Counted from the stretch's first letter, positions 1 to 12,418 are shown. The stretch is DNA of 64,000 bases from Daldinia sp. FL1419 (GCA_025201765.1 MU623420.1:1-64000), one strand, 5' to 3'. Translations and numbers: made by a program. The notes: generated by a model from the sequence alone, not told the origin.

Positions 1-1721
1 TAAAAGATTTTATTGATATTTTAAAAATTTAATATAATATTATTTTAAAAATTTAAGAATCTAATTAAGAAATTATTAAAAGAAAATTAATAGTTCATAT
101 ATACTTAAAAAATTTATATATAAAAATTGAACTTTTAATAACTTATATATAAACTTAAAATAATACTATTAAATATTTGGGGGATATGATTAAGGATAAG
201 GTGAAAGTTATAAGGGCATATTTAAAATTATTTTATTTCTTATAACCTAAAATTTATAAAGTAGTAATATATTTGTATAATTAAATATTATAATATAAAA
301 TAAATTAGTGAATATTATATAATTGATTTTATATATATATTAATATAAACAATAATTTTATAATTTATAATTAAAAATTTTAATAAAATTATTTTTAGGT
401 ATATGGTTGTAAGGTTTATGTTATAATAATAATAACATTTAAAAAATTAAATAAATTAAAAAAATTTAATCTTAAAATATAAATAGGTTTTTTAATAGGT
501 TATATATCTATAAATATATATAGAATTTGGAGCTTATATATTAATAAAATAATAGAATTAAAAGATATTATGTTTAAGGAAGATGAGGTTTTTAATAGTA
601 ATTTCTAGAAGTTATAAAATAGATTTAAAGATAAATTGGTAATTTATAAAATAAATTAATATGATAATTTATTAAAATCTATTTAAAATTCCCAACCTAA
701 AAAAGGAGTAAATGTATATAGTAATATTTAAGTAAATCTTTTAGGGTAAACTGAGGATGTGGATATGTTGGGCATAGTTGATAAGCTAATAGAATTAGGC
801 GGGCTATTAGATAAAAAAAAAAAAAACCTTTGTTGTAAGGATTGATTATCTTTATATAAAGGTATATTTCTATTTATTATTTTTTCCAAATAATTTTTTG
901 TTGGTGGTTTTATTTATTATCTATATTAAGATGTTGATGATTCCTTATATTATTTTTAGTAATAAATATTATATATTATAAAAAGTAACATTTTATATTA
1001 ATTCCCTAATAGGTAAAATTAGTATATATAAAGGATATGTGATTAATAAAATAAAAATGTTAAAATTTATCCATTAATCTTTTTAATATAATAAAAAAAA
1101 TTTAGGTAATTTTGTTTAAATGTTTTTGATAAAAATTAATGAATATAGGAAAATATATAGAAGAGATCTATTAGAACCTTTAAAATGATATTTGGATATT
1201 TAAAATTATCCATTATGTAAAATGTTCTAAGAAGTTGAATGAGTTTATTTTAAGAGTTATATTGATATGTATATTTGGGAGATTATATTGTAATTAAATA
1301 ATTGATGTAAGAATAAGTAGGTATTTGGGTGTATGTGGGTTTATATTTATAAAACTAATAAGTATGGTTTTTTTTAATGGTATAAGGTATGTTTGGTAGT
1401 AAAAAAAAATTAATAAGTAATTAATAATAAAGAAATTTATACTTTTATATTTATTGGAAGGTTTTTTTGGGTATTGATAGTAATAATGGTTAAATATAAT
1501 TTTAAATTTATATAATATGATGTAGTAAATATGTTTGTAAATGTAAAATTTAAGAGAGATGTGTTTATATATATGCCTTAAGGATATTAATAATCAGAAA
1601 AGATACTTTATATTATCAAAACACTTTATGGTTTTTAAGAATTATTTTTTTTTTAGTAATAAAAATTCTTATGAATTTTAAAAAAATTTAATTTTATTTT
1701 AATATTTTAAAAATTATATAT
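1..1721 (+). mobile_element. RIP-decayed Ty1/copia retrotransposon, 5' part (integrase end to mid reverse transcriptase)
   Basis: Very AT-rich and stop-riddled, but about 1380-1700 still reads as copia reverse transcriptase in one frame. At 1501-1590 the frame gives an FKFI-stop-YDVVNMFVNVKF stretch, then DVFIYMP-stop-GY at 1558-1587, then IIKTLYGF near 1616-1635. These match the copia block whose usual forms are QYDAVNAFxNAxL, VYMxQPxGY and KALYGLKQ. The stop codons sit where glutamine or tryptophan is expected (CAA/CAG to TAA/TAG), as RIP produces. A one-base frame change lies near 1700-1712. The reading breaks at 1721, where another retrotransposon is inserted, and resumes at 7514. The element begins outside the window. 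Bases 1-1380 are presumably integrase and linker, but I could not read motifs there. Confidence 0.8.
1716..1721. repeat. Target-site duplication, left copy (ATATAT)
   Basis: Identical hexamer at 7514-7519. Removing the element plus one copy restores an uninterrupted copia reading (KNYIFIKN, then FFFIYVDN), so the duplication is supported by protein continuity and not only by AT-rich chance. Confidence 0.7.
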
Positions 1722-2105
1722 TGAACAGGAGCTCTAATAGCTCCTGTAGGATATACCCTATACTTCAACTAATCCATAATAAGCCAAAAGCTATATAAGC
1801 TTAAGGATATAAGGTAATTATATCTTAAGGAATATAATAGGATAATTAGGTAAAATAGTTGTTATAAATAATTGTTCAACAATAATAATATATATAATAA
1901 AATTATAAATCTAAAAGTATATATTATTTATATAAAGTTTTATAAAGATAATCTTTAAAGAACTATATATGTCTTAAACTGATTAAATAAGAAAACAATT
2001 CTTAAAAACCTATTTATATCTAAAAAAACTATAAATCTTAAAAGGAGGAGGTTAATAAGAACCTTTAAAATAATTTTTATTACCTAATTATATTACCCTA
2101 ATTTA
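1722..2105 (-). repeat. Long terminal repeat, 3' LTR of the nested element
   Basis: 384 bp, aligning without gaps at the ends to 7130-7513. In the stretches I compared, all differences from the other LTR are transitions (C/T or G/A), for example TGAACAGG against TGAATAAG at the start. This is the RIP signature rather than ordinary drift. Confidence 0.85.
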
Positions 2106-2120
2106 AAACTTCCCAAAATT
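2106..2120 (-). other. Probable polypurine tract of the nested element
   Basis: Directly next to the left LTR. The minus strand reads TTTTGGGAAGTT, a purine-rich core in the position expected for plus-strand priming. Confidence 0.5.
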
Positions 2121-5100
2121 AATAATATTATTACTTTAATAAATTAATCTTAATAAAAATAAATTAGAAACATTTTAAATAACTATAACCAAACTAATCA
2201 AACATTATATAAACTAAAAAAAAAAAAAGAAAGAAAACCCAAGCTCCTTAAATCTTTTAATTGTTATTTTATTTCAAACATTTTGTAACTCTATTTAATA
2301 CTCTTTAATCTCATTTAAAGGCTTATTTAACTAATTAATCCTTATTTAATTATATACACTTAAAAATTTATTTAAATATTTTTTATTTTAACTAATCTAA
2401 TAATATATTTAATTATAATCTAATAATTAACTCTATTAACATTTCTCCAAACTATATATATAAATTAAGACTTTATCTTTTAAAATAAATAATTTATTAT
2501 AATCTATATGTTATACAATTATTTAATTATAAACCTCCTAAAATATTATTTTAAATTAGCTCTAACATATACTTATTACTTATCCCCACCTTAATTAACT
2601 TACTTTTAATTAAATAAATAACTTTATCAACTTCTATTGTCTTATCTTACAATACCTGCTCTAACAGTGGTTCATTTTCAATCAACTTAAAAATCTCAAT
2701 AATTGCTTATACTAATATTAGATTATTAATTACTTAAATTATTGCTAATTTGGCTAGTGATTTCATATAATTATTAAACTTTTTATAATAATTACTATTA
2801 TTCTTAGCTGTAGCAATTAATTCTTATGACCTACACTTAATTATATGTAGTGTGTAAGTACATTAAAATCCACAAATCCAACTATTTCTCTAAATGATTA
2901 TAAGAATTATATATAATTTCCCAAGAATAGGCTTTCCTAACTTCTAAAGTATTATCACCATTTATTTTCTAATATAATTAACTTATTACTTTAATTTTTG
3001 ATAAATTAAATCAAAAATCCATAAATAATATCTTTTTAAAATATAAATTATAAAAAGAAAATGATTTTAATTATAAATCTTTACTAATCTTATACGCTTC
3101 AGATTAAACAAATCAATATACATTAATAAAAATAATATTTAAACTTTTTATTATATAACTTTAAATATTAATGAATTAAAACCTCCTTTAAAATTATACC
3201 CCAATATCCATACTAACTCCTTCTTGTAGAACACTCCCTAATCAAATATATCATATATAACCAGCTTTTAAAAAACCATAATATAAAAATTATTTAATTA
3301 TTATTTTTTAATATATAATTATAGGACCTATATTAATATTAATAATAAATTATTACACTAATAATTCATATCAATCCCTAATAATACTATAATATTCTTA
3401 ATTATTTAATTAAATGTTAACATAAAGCCTTAAATCTCTTTAGTATTTATATTTAACTAAAGAGACAAATTCTTATAATTAATTAATTCTCCATACTTAA
3501 TTAAATAAATAATATTTATAAGAATCTATAACAATCTAATCACTTTACTTTAAAAAATAAGGATTCCTAAAATTAATAATAAATTAACCATATTATTAAT
3601 TTAATAAAATTTAACACTATGGGATACTACTAAACTAATAATAATAACTAATAATAATATTAATATCAAATATATATTATATGAATTGCTTTGGCCTAAT
3701 TAGGTAGAATATAACCTTAAATAAGTAAAAATTATATTATAAAGGAAAAAAGGTATTACAGAAGTGAAAGAGTATTAAAGATAAAAAGATAAGTTAATAA
3801 TATTTTTATATTCCAATTCCATAATTATTACTACTTAAATTAATAAGTATTTATTAATTGCAATTATAATTTTTATATAATATATATACTTAAATTTATA
3901 TGTAAATATTAAATAATGTTTTTTAATAATTTAATTATATTAATTATAAATAATATTTCTTATTTAAATATACCATAATTTAATATTATAATTTTTATTT
4001 TTTTTCTTTCTTTCTTTTTCCTTCCTTCTCCCTCCTCTCCCTAGGATTTATTCTTTAACCTTTTAATTTATTCATTTTAAAATGTTTTATCGCATTTAAT
4101 CAACTATTATTTAATAAATTCAAATATTAAATCAACTTAAAATATCTTCTTAATTTAAGCCAATAAATATAAACTTTTTAAATAACAATTCCATATCAAT
4201 AATATTATTAATTAATACTCTAAATAATAATAATAACAATAAATTAAATAATTAATCTATTTTTATTATTATTCCAACATTTAATTGTACTCCTACAATA
4301 CAATTTAATTAAACTAACAATATAAATGAACTAAAGAAGTATTAGAAATCAATCACTTATATCAATAATCCTCTCCTCAATTTTCATTGTTTTATAAATA
4401 ATTTTTTAAAATAGTTTAAATAGTTCCTAATTAATCAAAATATTTAGATATTTAATATAATAAAATTCAAAATCTTTGGCAACACTATAACTAATTACTA
4501 TATCTAATAAAAAATCACTAATATTAACTTTTAAAAGAACAATCCTTATTATCTTCATTATTTTAATATAATACTATTACAATTATTTAAACAAATATTA
4601 TTCTTTATATATATTAATATTTATAAAAATAATCCTATTAACAAATATATAATTAAAATTCTAACCAATTCTTATTATATAAAAGATTTAATAACTTAAA
4701 CATTTAATTTTCCAAATAAGATTCCTTATAAATTCTATAAAAAACATTTCTAATTATTTAATTCTAAAACCTATACTAATATATAACCATTCTTTAATTA
4801 TCACATTCTTCTTAACAAAAATAATTATAATAATTATTTATATATTATAAAAAAATATAATCTTTAAATTTTAAAATTTAAATTCCTTCATACAAAAATT
4901 AATTATTTCCTTCCCCTTTATAGGAATATAACTAAAAAAAGTTCCCCAATTATAAGTAAATATAATGGCTAGAAGTTGGCAAGAAAGATACTTTTATCTT
5001 AAACATAAAAAAAAAAAATAATAATATCAAAATATTATTATATCAAATTAATCAACAATCTAATCATCTATATATATAAACTCAAAAAAAATAAATAAAA

Positions 5101-7078
5101 TTAAAAAACCTAAATAATAAAAAAAAAAAAAAAAAATTTTAACCCAATATTTTATTCTTAATTAAGATCGTGATTATAATTATAATAGGTTCCAATGAGC
5201 ACTTTCTTCACCTAATCATATATTTTATAATAATTTTTAATATATATCTTATTCTCAACCCATCTTTTAATAACCTTATAAAATTAAATAAATAAATAAT
5301 TATTAATCATTTTAATTAATACCTACTTTATATACAATACTTTTTCTATAACCTTTTAATTAATCCTTTTAAAAATATTATATATATAATTATTAAAGTA
5401 GATATTCATAACCTCTACTTCCTTAACTTCTTTAAAAACTATAATATAATCTCTAATCAAATTAATAACCTTAATAGTATTAAATAAAATAAAACCTTTA
5501 TTAAAATTTCTAAATCTTTTTTATATAGATTTAAACCTCTCAGAATCATATAGCACAAATTTAAACTTCAATTAATTATAAATTTAATTTTAAATAATAA
5601 CTTTATAAATAATAATTTTAACCTATTTTTTAATATTTTTATTAACTATCTAATATAATATATTAATAATTATATCATTCTTAATTATTCTATATTATTT
5701 AAAAATATATTATATATCTTTAAACCATTATATAACATTTAATTTATTAAATAAATAATAAAAATAATAATTAAATTTAAATAAAATTAGTTAATATATA
5801 ACAATTAAATAAACACCCTTATCCTAATTAAAAACATTTATAGATATGGTAGCTACTACTAGATCTTAAACAATAAATGTAGATATTGTTAGTATATATC
5901 CTATAATAATTAAATTTAACTACTTTTATTATATAGTAATAGGTTCTATATTAATTAGTTATTTTTGATTAGGTTTAGTATTAATTGGTTGTGTAAATAG
6001 TATATTTTGATTTATGTTAAGTAATTTAATAATAGGAAGGTTTTGTTATATAATATTTATAAGGGATATTGGTAGAGGTGCTTAGGTAATTTCGGAAGGC
6101 AATAATATGTTGAATATGGGCTAATTAGATAGAAAATCATAAATCTGCTCAATTAGTTGTTGTATTAAGGGTACAATATAAGTAGGTAATACTTTTTCTT
6201 GAAAGGTACATCTTATAGAGCAATAAATTTTAATTGTATTTAATTTGCTTTTTAAATAAACTGTAACAATTTCGGTTCTTAATTATATATTTTTGGCTTT
6301 TGATTATAAGGTTTTAATTTCATTCTATATTGTTTCAAAAACTTTTAAAAAGGTTGTAAATATTGAAAAAATAATAATTTTAAATATGTTCTATTTTTTT
6401 TATATAAATAAATTAATTAAATTAATAAAAGCTAATTCCAAAATTATATAACATTTTTTATAAATCTTTATAAATATTATTATTTAATTATTAATTTTAT
6501 AATAATTACTATGGATTTATATAATAATTCTAATATTTTTAATATTATTATTTAATTGTTTAATTAATTTTATTTTTATAGATATATATTCTGAAAATAA
6601 TTTAAATTCCATGGTTATTCTTTTTTTATAATAATATCTATAAATTTCGTAAATCTCTATAACCTTAATTATAAATCTTATAAATTTCTATAAATCTCTA
6701 TAACTTTTGTAATGGGTTTTTATATAAACTCTGCTCATATCATACTAAATAATTTGTATTGTTATATTTTTAAATTTATGTTTATTTTATTTTCAATATT
6801 TCGGATATTTATATTGTTATAAAATGTCATCTAATCAAGTAGTTCTTAATTATTTTTTATATTAGAGGTTTTCTAATGCCAGTTATATGAAGATTTAAAT
6901 ATATTGGTTTATTTTAAAATTTCAAGGTTAAATTAATTTCTTTTACTCCTTATTTTCTTAAACTTTTTTTTAAGGTTATATTTATGCTAATTAAATAATA
7001 TTAATTTTAATTAAAATAATATAAATAATATTAATAGTATGGTTTTTAATTCTTATAATTATTAATTTCAATAAATAT

Positions 7079-7128
7079 TAATCCTTTTAAAACTAAGATT
7101 GCAGGTTTGAATCCTATGGTGGTTGCCA
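7079..7128 (-). other. Primer-binding site, extending into a longer tRNA 3'-half-like sequence
   Basis: On the + strand 7101-7128 reads as a tRNA T-arm, acceptor strand, discriminator G and CCA: 5-base stem, TTTGAAT loop (TTCGAAT with one C-to-T) and return stem. CCA ends one base before the LTR. Its complement on the minus strand starts TGG, the usual start of a retroelement primer-binding site. Resemblance goes on past the usual 18 bases: 7079-7095 can form an anticodon stem with loop CTTTTAA, allowing for G-to-A changes. A 5' half is much less convincing. Confidence 0.6.
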
Positions 7129-7129
7129 C

Positions 7130-7513
7130 TGAATAAGAATTCTAATAGTTTTTATAAGATATACCTTATATTTTAATTAATTTATAACAAATTAAAGATT
7201 ATATAAATTTAAGGATATAAGGTAATTATATCCTAAAAAATATAATAGAATAATTAAATAAAATAATTATTATAAATAATTGTTTAGCAATGGTAATATA
7301 TATAATAAAATTATAAGTCTAAAAATATATATTATTTATATAAAGTTTTATAAAAATAATCTTTAAAGAACTATATATATCTTAAATTAATCAGGTAAGA
7401 AAATAATTCTTGAAAACCTATTTATATCCAAAAGAGCTATAAACCTTAGAAGGGGGGGGCCAATAAGGACCTTCAAGGTAGCTCCTATTACCTAATCACA
7501 CTACCCTAGTTCA
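7130..7513 (-). repeat. Long terminal repeat, 5' LTR of the nested element
   Basis: 384 bp partner of 1722-2105. Its right end (7440-7513) keeps more C and G, including a run of G near 7451-7459, than the same part of the other copy. The two LTRs were therefore mutated unevenly. Confidence 0.85.
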
Positions 7514-7519
7514 ATATAT
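7514..7519. repeat. Target-site duplication, right copy (ATATAT)
   Basis: Right-hand copy of the hexamer at 1716-1721, flanking the nested LTR element. Confidence 0.7.
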
Positions 7520-8830
7520 TTATTAAAAATAGAATTTTCTTTTTTATATATGTGGATAATATTATTATAATATATTAAAAAAAGGTTAAGTTAAAGGTTG
7601 AATTAATTATTTCTAAACTTAAAAAACAATATGAACTAACTGGAAATAATAAATTACAATAATTTCTTAAAATTAAAATAATTCAAAACCAAACATAACA
7701 TTAAATTTAATTAAACCAATTTACTTATATTAACAAAATTACTAACCTAACAAAAACAACTAAAAAAATCCCTAAAATACCTATAACAAAAAAAAAACTA
7801 CTACCCTATATAAAAATAACTTTACCTTAATTAATATAACAATATTAACAAAAAATAAATTCAATCTTATACACTATAATAATTACCTAACTCAATATTA
7901 TATTTACTTACTCAAAACTAACCCAATTTAACCTAAATCCAAATCCAAAACATTATATAATGATTAATTAAATTATATAATATTTTTAATATATATAAAG
8001 ATATATCTTAGAATTAGGTGGAAATGATATTTTTAAAGTTATTAACAATATTTCATTTACCAATAACACAATCAATTAAAAAAGTTTATAAGTATATATA
8101 ATAAAATTATTTAATGGAATAATTAGTTAAAAAGTTAATAAATAAAATATAATTATTATTTTTATTATTAAGATTAAATTATTTACCCTAATTTAAATTA
8201 TAAAAAAAAGATTTTATATATTATAATTAATTAAGGATTTTAGAATTAAACTTAAAAATTAGATTATATTTTTATTATATAATAATAAATAAATAATTGA
8301 ATTAATTATTAAAGATGTTGAGAAATTTAAAATAAAACTAAAATATATGAATATATATAATTATTAATTTAAATAAGAAACTTAAAAAGGCTATATTAAA
8401 ATTAATTATATTAATTTAGAAAATATAAGTGTAAATAAATTTATAAAAATGTTGTTAAAGGAAAAGTATACCTATTTTAAAAAATAAATAAATTTAATAA
8501 ATATTTTAGATTATTTAAAAATTAAGATATTTAAGAATATGGATAAGATAATATAGCAAAAGTAAGAAATAAATGAAAAAGTTATTAAGGAGGTATAATT
8601 AAAGGAATATATTAATTTGGGAATATAAAAGGATTGTGTTTTTAATATTATACACTTTAAATTTGCCTATTAGCTTTATTTAGGGGGGTATATTGGATTA
8701 ATAAGCCTAAAAATAGTGTGGAAAAATTCTTTCCCTTATAATAATTCCATAAAAAGCCTTACTATTCTATTTTAGAATTTTAAGAATAATAATAATAATG
8801 TGAATTCTATAATTATAATTTTTCTTTGTG
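7514..8830 (+). mobile_element. RIP-decayed Ty1/copia retrotransposon, 3' part (RT active site and RNase H)
   Basis: Continues the copia gene broken at 1721. The RT active site YVDD is at 7549-7560 as TAT GTG GAT AAT, with the last Asp changed to Asn by G-to-A. Downstream come the expected KxQYELTG-like segment (about 7625-7640), an IHTIKL/YINKI segment and a SILYTTIITR block (about 7850-7900). The RNase H region follows (about 8050-8450): SFTNNTIN, KLFNGIIS, YNNK, FKIKLKYMNIYNY, then an NKFIKMLLKEKY ending typical of copia polyproteins (family form ADxxTKxL). Stops again replace Gln/Trp codons. Coding similarity ends near 8525. 8525-8830 should hold the 3' untranslated region and LTR, but no LTR pair can be checked because the 5' end lies outside the window. 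Confidence 0.8.
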
Positions 8831-10290
8831 TTTTATGTGATATATTCTTACCAGGACAAAGTTTTTTACGTGGATACAGGTGGGACTGTAACCCGTTGAC
8901 CTATATAGGTAACTACCTAAATTCGAATCTGAAAGCATTAGACTGTGACATGGAAGTTTAGTAAAATTTGAAGCCCCATCAAGTCAAATAGCCGACTGAA
9001 GAGATAGGAAACCCTCGTGTATATCCTAATTATAGTTTCGTTAAGATAGAATTGAATATGTCTAGTTAGGGGAAAGGCTCAAAATGTGCTATTTTAGTTC
9101 TAGATTAGACCTAGGGTAGCGCTCACAAATAAGCACCCAACGTATAAGGATTCCGAAATAATTGCAAACGCACAAGGAACTGTGGAAAAAAAGAGATATA
9201 AAGAATATGGATAATGAAAATGATATAAATAGGGGAAATGGTGGGAGGAAAGTAAAAAAAGAAACAAAAACATACAACACCGGGGATTCGCTGGTCGTCA
9301 CCGACCCAACTACTGATCCGGCAGTATCTGGCTTATCTATGGGAGAGCGGACGGGATCCCGAGTTTTCCAGATCCTATGGTCGTATGTGATTTTCGATCA
9401 GTGTAAATCGATATATATAGGTAGGTATCCATGTGTATAGAATAGGGGGCGGTAAAACATATAATTTCCTTATACCCCGGAGGATAACCTTAAATGTCCT
9501 CTTTAATAGGGAAATGGTAGTAATAAAATTTCTTTAATCGTTATTCCATGCATCCCATTGCTATTGCAACCGCTACCGCTTAACCTCTCAACGTCTTAAC
9601 ATGATTTTGTACCATGTTGATAGGGGCGTCTACGGCACCTCATTACGTACCTAGGCAAGCTATAATAAATGGAGATAGTCAGAGTGTCTTCGTCTGCGGA
9701 ATTCTTAAGAAATATCTGCCATTGATAATACAATTATTTATCGCTTCATAAGCCATCATAGCATTCATTCAACCTTCTATAACGTCCCGTGGGATAGGGC
9801 TACGTGACTAAAGTCATATGATACTTAGACATTCTCTTGGAGACTTGGACGTATACATAAAAGAATCCAAATATTTCAATAAATCATCATATCTTAGAAA
9901 TATAAGATATATTACATCCTAGGTACATGATCACTAGTAATACACAATAAGGTATTCGTATAAACTCCGATACTATCAGTTTAGGTAATCCCAACAACAA
10001 CTAATTACTAAAAATTTCCAAAATACTCGAAAAAAAAGTCCTATAGAATGATAATGTTGTCACGTGGAATATAATGCGTAATTCTTAGTCTACAATTACA
10101 GTATCATTTTTTGCGATAAATTTTCAAACTTCTAATCTCTTGCAAGGCCGTAAGGAGAGCAGCGCTTCTTATTCCCTGGCACCTCATCCGATCCCTCCGT
10201 TCAGGTCTGCTTAAAACAAACACTTGCCAGACTGGACCGCTTTAGCCAGTCCCCTCATTTTATAACCCTTCACGCAGATATCCTCTCAAA
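8831..10290. other. Transition from RIP block to gene-bearing DNA, no gene seen
   Basis: GC content rises abruptly at about 8,830. Short open frames exist (for example 9162-9440 on +), but they have no conserved motif, signal peptide or promoter. I see no tRNA. Confidence 0.5.
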
Positions 10291-10896
10291 TTACTCCAAG
10301 TCATCAAAACCTTCTAGATCTTCATCTCCCCTACGCTCGTTACCCTTAAGCTCATATTGCTTCAGGTCTTCGGGGATATCCGCGTATCCGGCATCCGCTT
10401 CAAGCAGGTCGTCAAACTTCTGCCTCACATCCGCGGGAATCGAACTGTCGTACTTGAACTGATGGTCCTCGAAGGCGACAACGTCGGCATCCACTGAATC
10501 CTTGGCGCTCGCTCCTTGGAGCTCTTCTGGGACGCCGTCCCGGCCCTCGAGATCACGCTTGTTACAATAGTTGCAGTCTAGCCAGAATGATCCCCTACAA
10601 TTCTGTGCACCGATGCAGAATCGCGAGCCGGAGGCGGACCTGGCCACCTCGCCACAGTTTGTGGCTCCTTTCGCTTTGCAGATGGCCCCGAGGGCGGTAG
10701 GGGGGACTCCCATGAATTCGGCTGAGGTAACCGCACCTGAGCTTGACGGGCCACCTGAGCAGCACTGCCAAGGCAAGATTCCGCTGCACTGAAGGTAGTT
10801 TCCCTTACAAGTTGAGCTTCTGAAGTTACGAATCGTAACCCCAGATACTGATCCGGCGGCCATTGTGAAGGCGAGTACAAAGGCAGAGAAATGCAT
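10291..10896 (-). CDS. Secreted 10-cysteine protein with Kex2-type site and acidic C-terminal domain (effector candidate)
   Basis: 201 aa, no intron. Residues 1-19 form a signal peptide (MHFSAFVLAFTMAAGSVSG). Residues about 28-113 form a compact domain with 10 cysteines, including a CC pair and a final CNYC. A dibasic KR directly after the last cysteine would suit Kex2 cleavage in the Golgi. The remaining tail is acidic and cysteine-free, with DHQF, IPADV and DIPEDLKQYEL. The open frame runs 59 codons further upstream, but a TATA box (11054-11062) lies inside that extension, so the start at 10896 is preferred. The tail is related to the 58-aa protein at 13426-13602. I do not recognise the cysteine domain. 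A secreted effector or antimicrobial role is inference from size, cysteines and processing site. It is the first gene beyond the RIP block. Confidence 0.75.
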   Translation of the reverse strand: MHFSAFVLAFTMAAGSVSGVTIRNFRSSTCKGNYLQCSGILPWQCCSGGPSSSGAVTSAEFMGVPPTALGAICKAKGATNCGEVARSASGSRFCIGAQNCRGSFWLDCNYCNKRDLEGRDGVPEELQGASAKDSVDADVVAFEDHQFKYDSSIPADVRQKFDDLLEADAGYADIPEDLKQYELKGNERRGDEDLEGFDDLE

Positions 10897-12214
10897 CTTG
10901 GTAAGTGAGTAGATGATTGTGTTTGCTAGATAATTGGTGAGGTACTTTCTGATATGGCTCTTCGATAGGTTGTATTTTCTTATGTCTGATAGGACGCTGA
11001 TTGTCTTTGATGGGATGGATGTTGACTGCTTTTCACGGTGATTCCAATGCCATCTTATATACTTCCCAAGCACCAGGATCTAGTCTCCCTTTGGGTTCGA
11101 GGATACTTACGTCCGGTCGGTAGGCGATCGGTGACATCCCCCGGTTCTCAGCTCTCCTGAGTCCGAAGTAGTGCGATATTCGCGTTATGACGATAGTCAA
11201 TAGGGTGTTTGAGGAATGACTTCAGCTAAAGCCGTTTTTCATTATGTTTAGTATAGAATCCTTCAGGCCAAAGCCACGTGAATGGTCAAGTAATACTCAG
11301 CACCGTTCTCCATTTAGTGGGTTTTCTAAGATGCTGTGCCGTTAGACCAAAACCCGCCGTGGATAATGAAAGACGAGTAATAGGCGTGTTGAATTGGGAA
11401 GAGATTATCGTGACCGTAGTTTTTAATGACAAATAGTAAAACTACCTATGATCATGTTACCTGGTGGTAGTCAAGATGGCGAAAAGATGCTTAGTGGTTG
11501 AACGGTACGAAGTAGAGGAAATGGCTGAACTCTGGTGGCTTGGCTATACTGCCAGGGAGGTGAGCACTGGTACACGTGGGGCAGTGCAACAGGGTACATC
11601 AGATTTCCGTGCCTGAATGTAAGATGCGATCTACACTCTTTGCCGCATCCTTCGTTTGTGGGGATTCTCGAACGTTTCCACAGATCGGCAGTGTGGAACG
11701 CAAACTAGTTACAACATCATTGTACGATGATTGGTGTGCTGAATATGACAAGAGTCTATGTAACCTCTAATAGTAGTATAGACCATAAAATCAACCAGCC
11801 AAGAATAAAGATAACTTTAGAAACGTAATTCGGACTGGACGATCGGCGTTCTATTCCAAGTACTAGTTGTCAAGTTTATTTTCACCGACACGCCATAACT
11901 AAGTACTCAGCCCATTAACTATGTCATAATAGCACCCTAATCGTATTAATTGTCCAATCTCGTTCTCGATATACTACGAGGCTGACAAGAACTATTGATT
12001 GAAGCCAACAACGCTAGCCTTGCACAGATATGGATTCTTCAAAGATTATGTAGAAATTTAGGAATGTCGATCATACCGTCCACCGCTCTACCCTGACGAG
12101 AATAGCAACAAGTACGGAGGAAAGAGAGTGATTGACAGCAGATGGGAGGGCGCAAAGTAAGCCACTAAGCGTTCGTTATGGTTCTCATTTAAGTCTTCTA
12201 GAGGCGTTAAATTG
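10897..12214. other. Intergenic between divergent effector candidates
   Basis: Holds the promoters of the flanking minus- and plus-strand genes. A 64-codon frame at 11576-11770 on + lacks a signal peptide at its start and any recognisable motif. Nothing else seen. Confidence 0.4.
11054..11062 (-). promoter_or_regulatory. TATA box of the 10-cysteine protein gene
   Basis: GTATATAAG on the minus strand, about 160 nt upstream of the chosen ATG. It lies within the longer open frame and therefore argues against the upstream start. Confidence 0.55.
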
Positions 12215-12222
12215 TATATAAG
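12215..12222 (+). promoter_or_regulatory. TATA box of the small cysteine-rich gene
   Basis: TATATAAG, followed by a C/A-rich leader with repeated ACACAACCA units (about 12270-12295) before the ATG at 12419. This is a typical fungal promoter and leader layout. Confidence 0.55.
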
Positions 12223-12418
12223 GGTATGACTTCACCCGCTTCGTATCGAAAAGTCCACAGCTAGAGTCACACACAACCAACACAACCAACACAGCTCAAA
12301 CCAAGAACTATCATCATCCACGCCTCAACTACAAACAAAGTTCGTTTTTAATCACCCGAGTCCTAATTACTTTAACTAACCTTCCACAGTCCTCAAACAA
12401 AATCCAATTCCAACGACA

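Larger units (their letters stand above)
1722..7513 (-). mobile_element. RIP-decayed LTR retrotransposon nested in the copia element
   Basis: Two direct repeats of exactly 384 bp (1722-2105 and 7130-7513) bound about 5.0 kb. Each starts TGAA and ends TTCA or its C-to-T form TTTA. Orientation is minus: next to the right LTR lies a sequence matching a tRNA 3' end (7111-7128, so TGG is the first triplet of the primer-binding site on the minus strand). Next to the left LTR lies a short purine tract on the minus strand (about 2106-2120). The same ATATAT hexamer sits on both sides (1716-1721, 7514-7519). No open frame survives inside, so the gag-pol superfamily cannot be stated. Base composition shows blocks depleted of G (about 1760-5830) and blocks keeping G (about 5840-6130), as expected of strand-specific RIP. 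Confidence 0.85.

Noticed and set aside
7057..7128. Functional tRNA gene
   Set aside because: The D-arm is too short, stems need several assumed mutations, and the position next to the LTR is better explained as a primer-binding site.
9162..9440. 92-codon + frame near the RIP border
   Set aside because: No signal peptide, motif, promoter or conservation; Lys/Asn-rich start reflects AT bias.
10571..10880. Overlapping frames on both strands inside the 10-cysteine gene
   Set aside because: Shadows of the coding frame; Pro/Arg-rich and without motifs.
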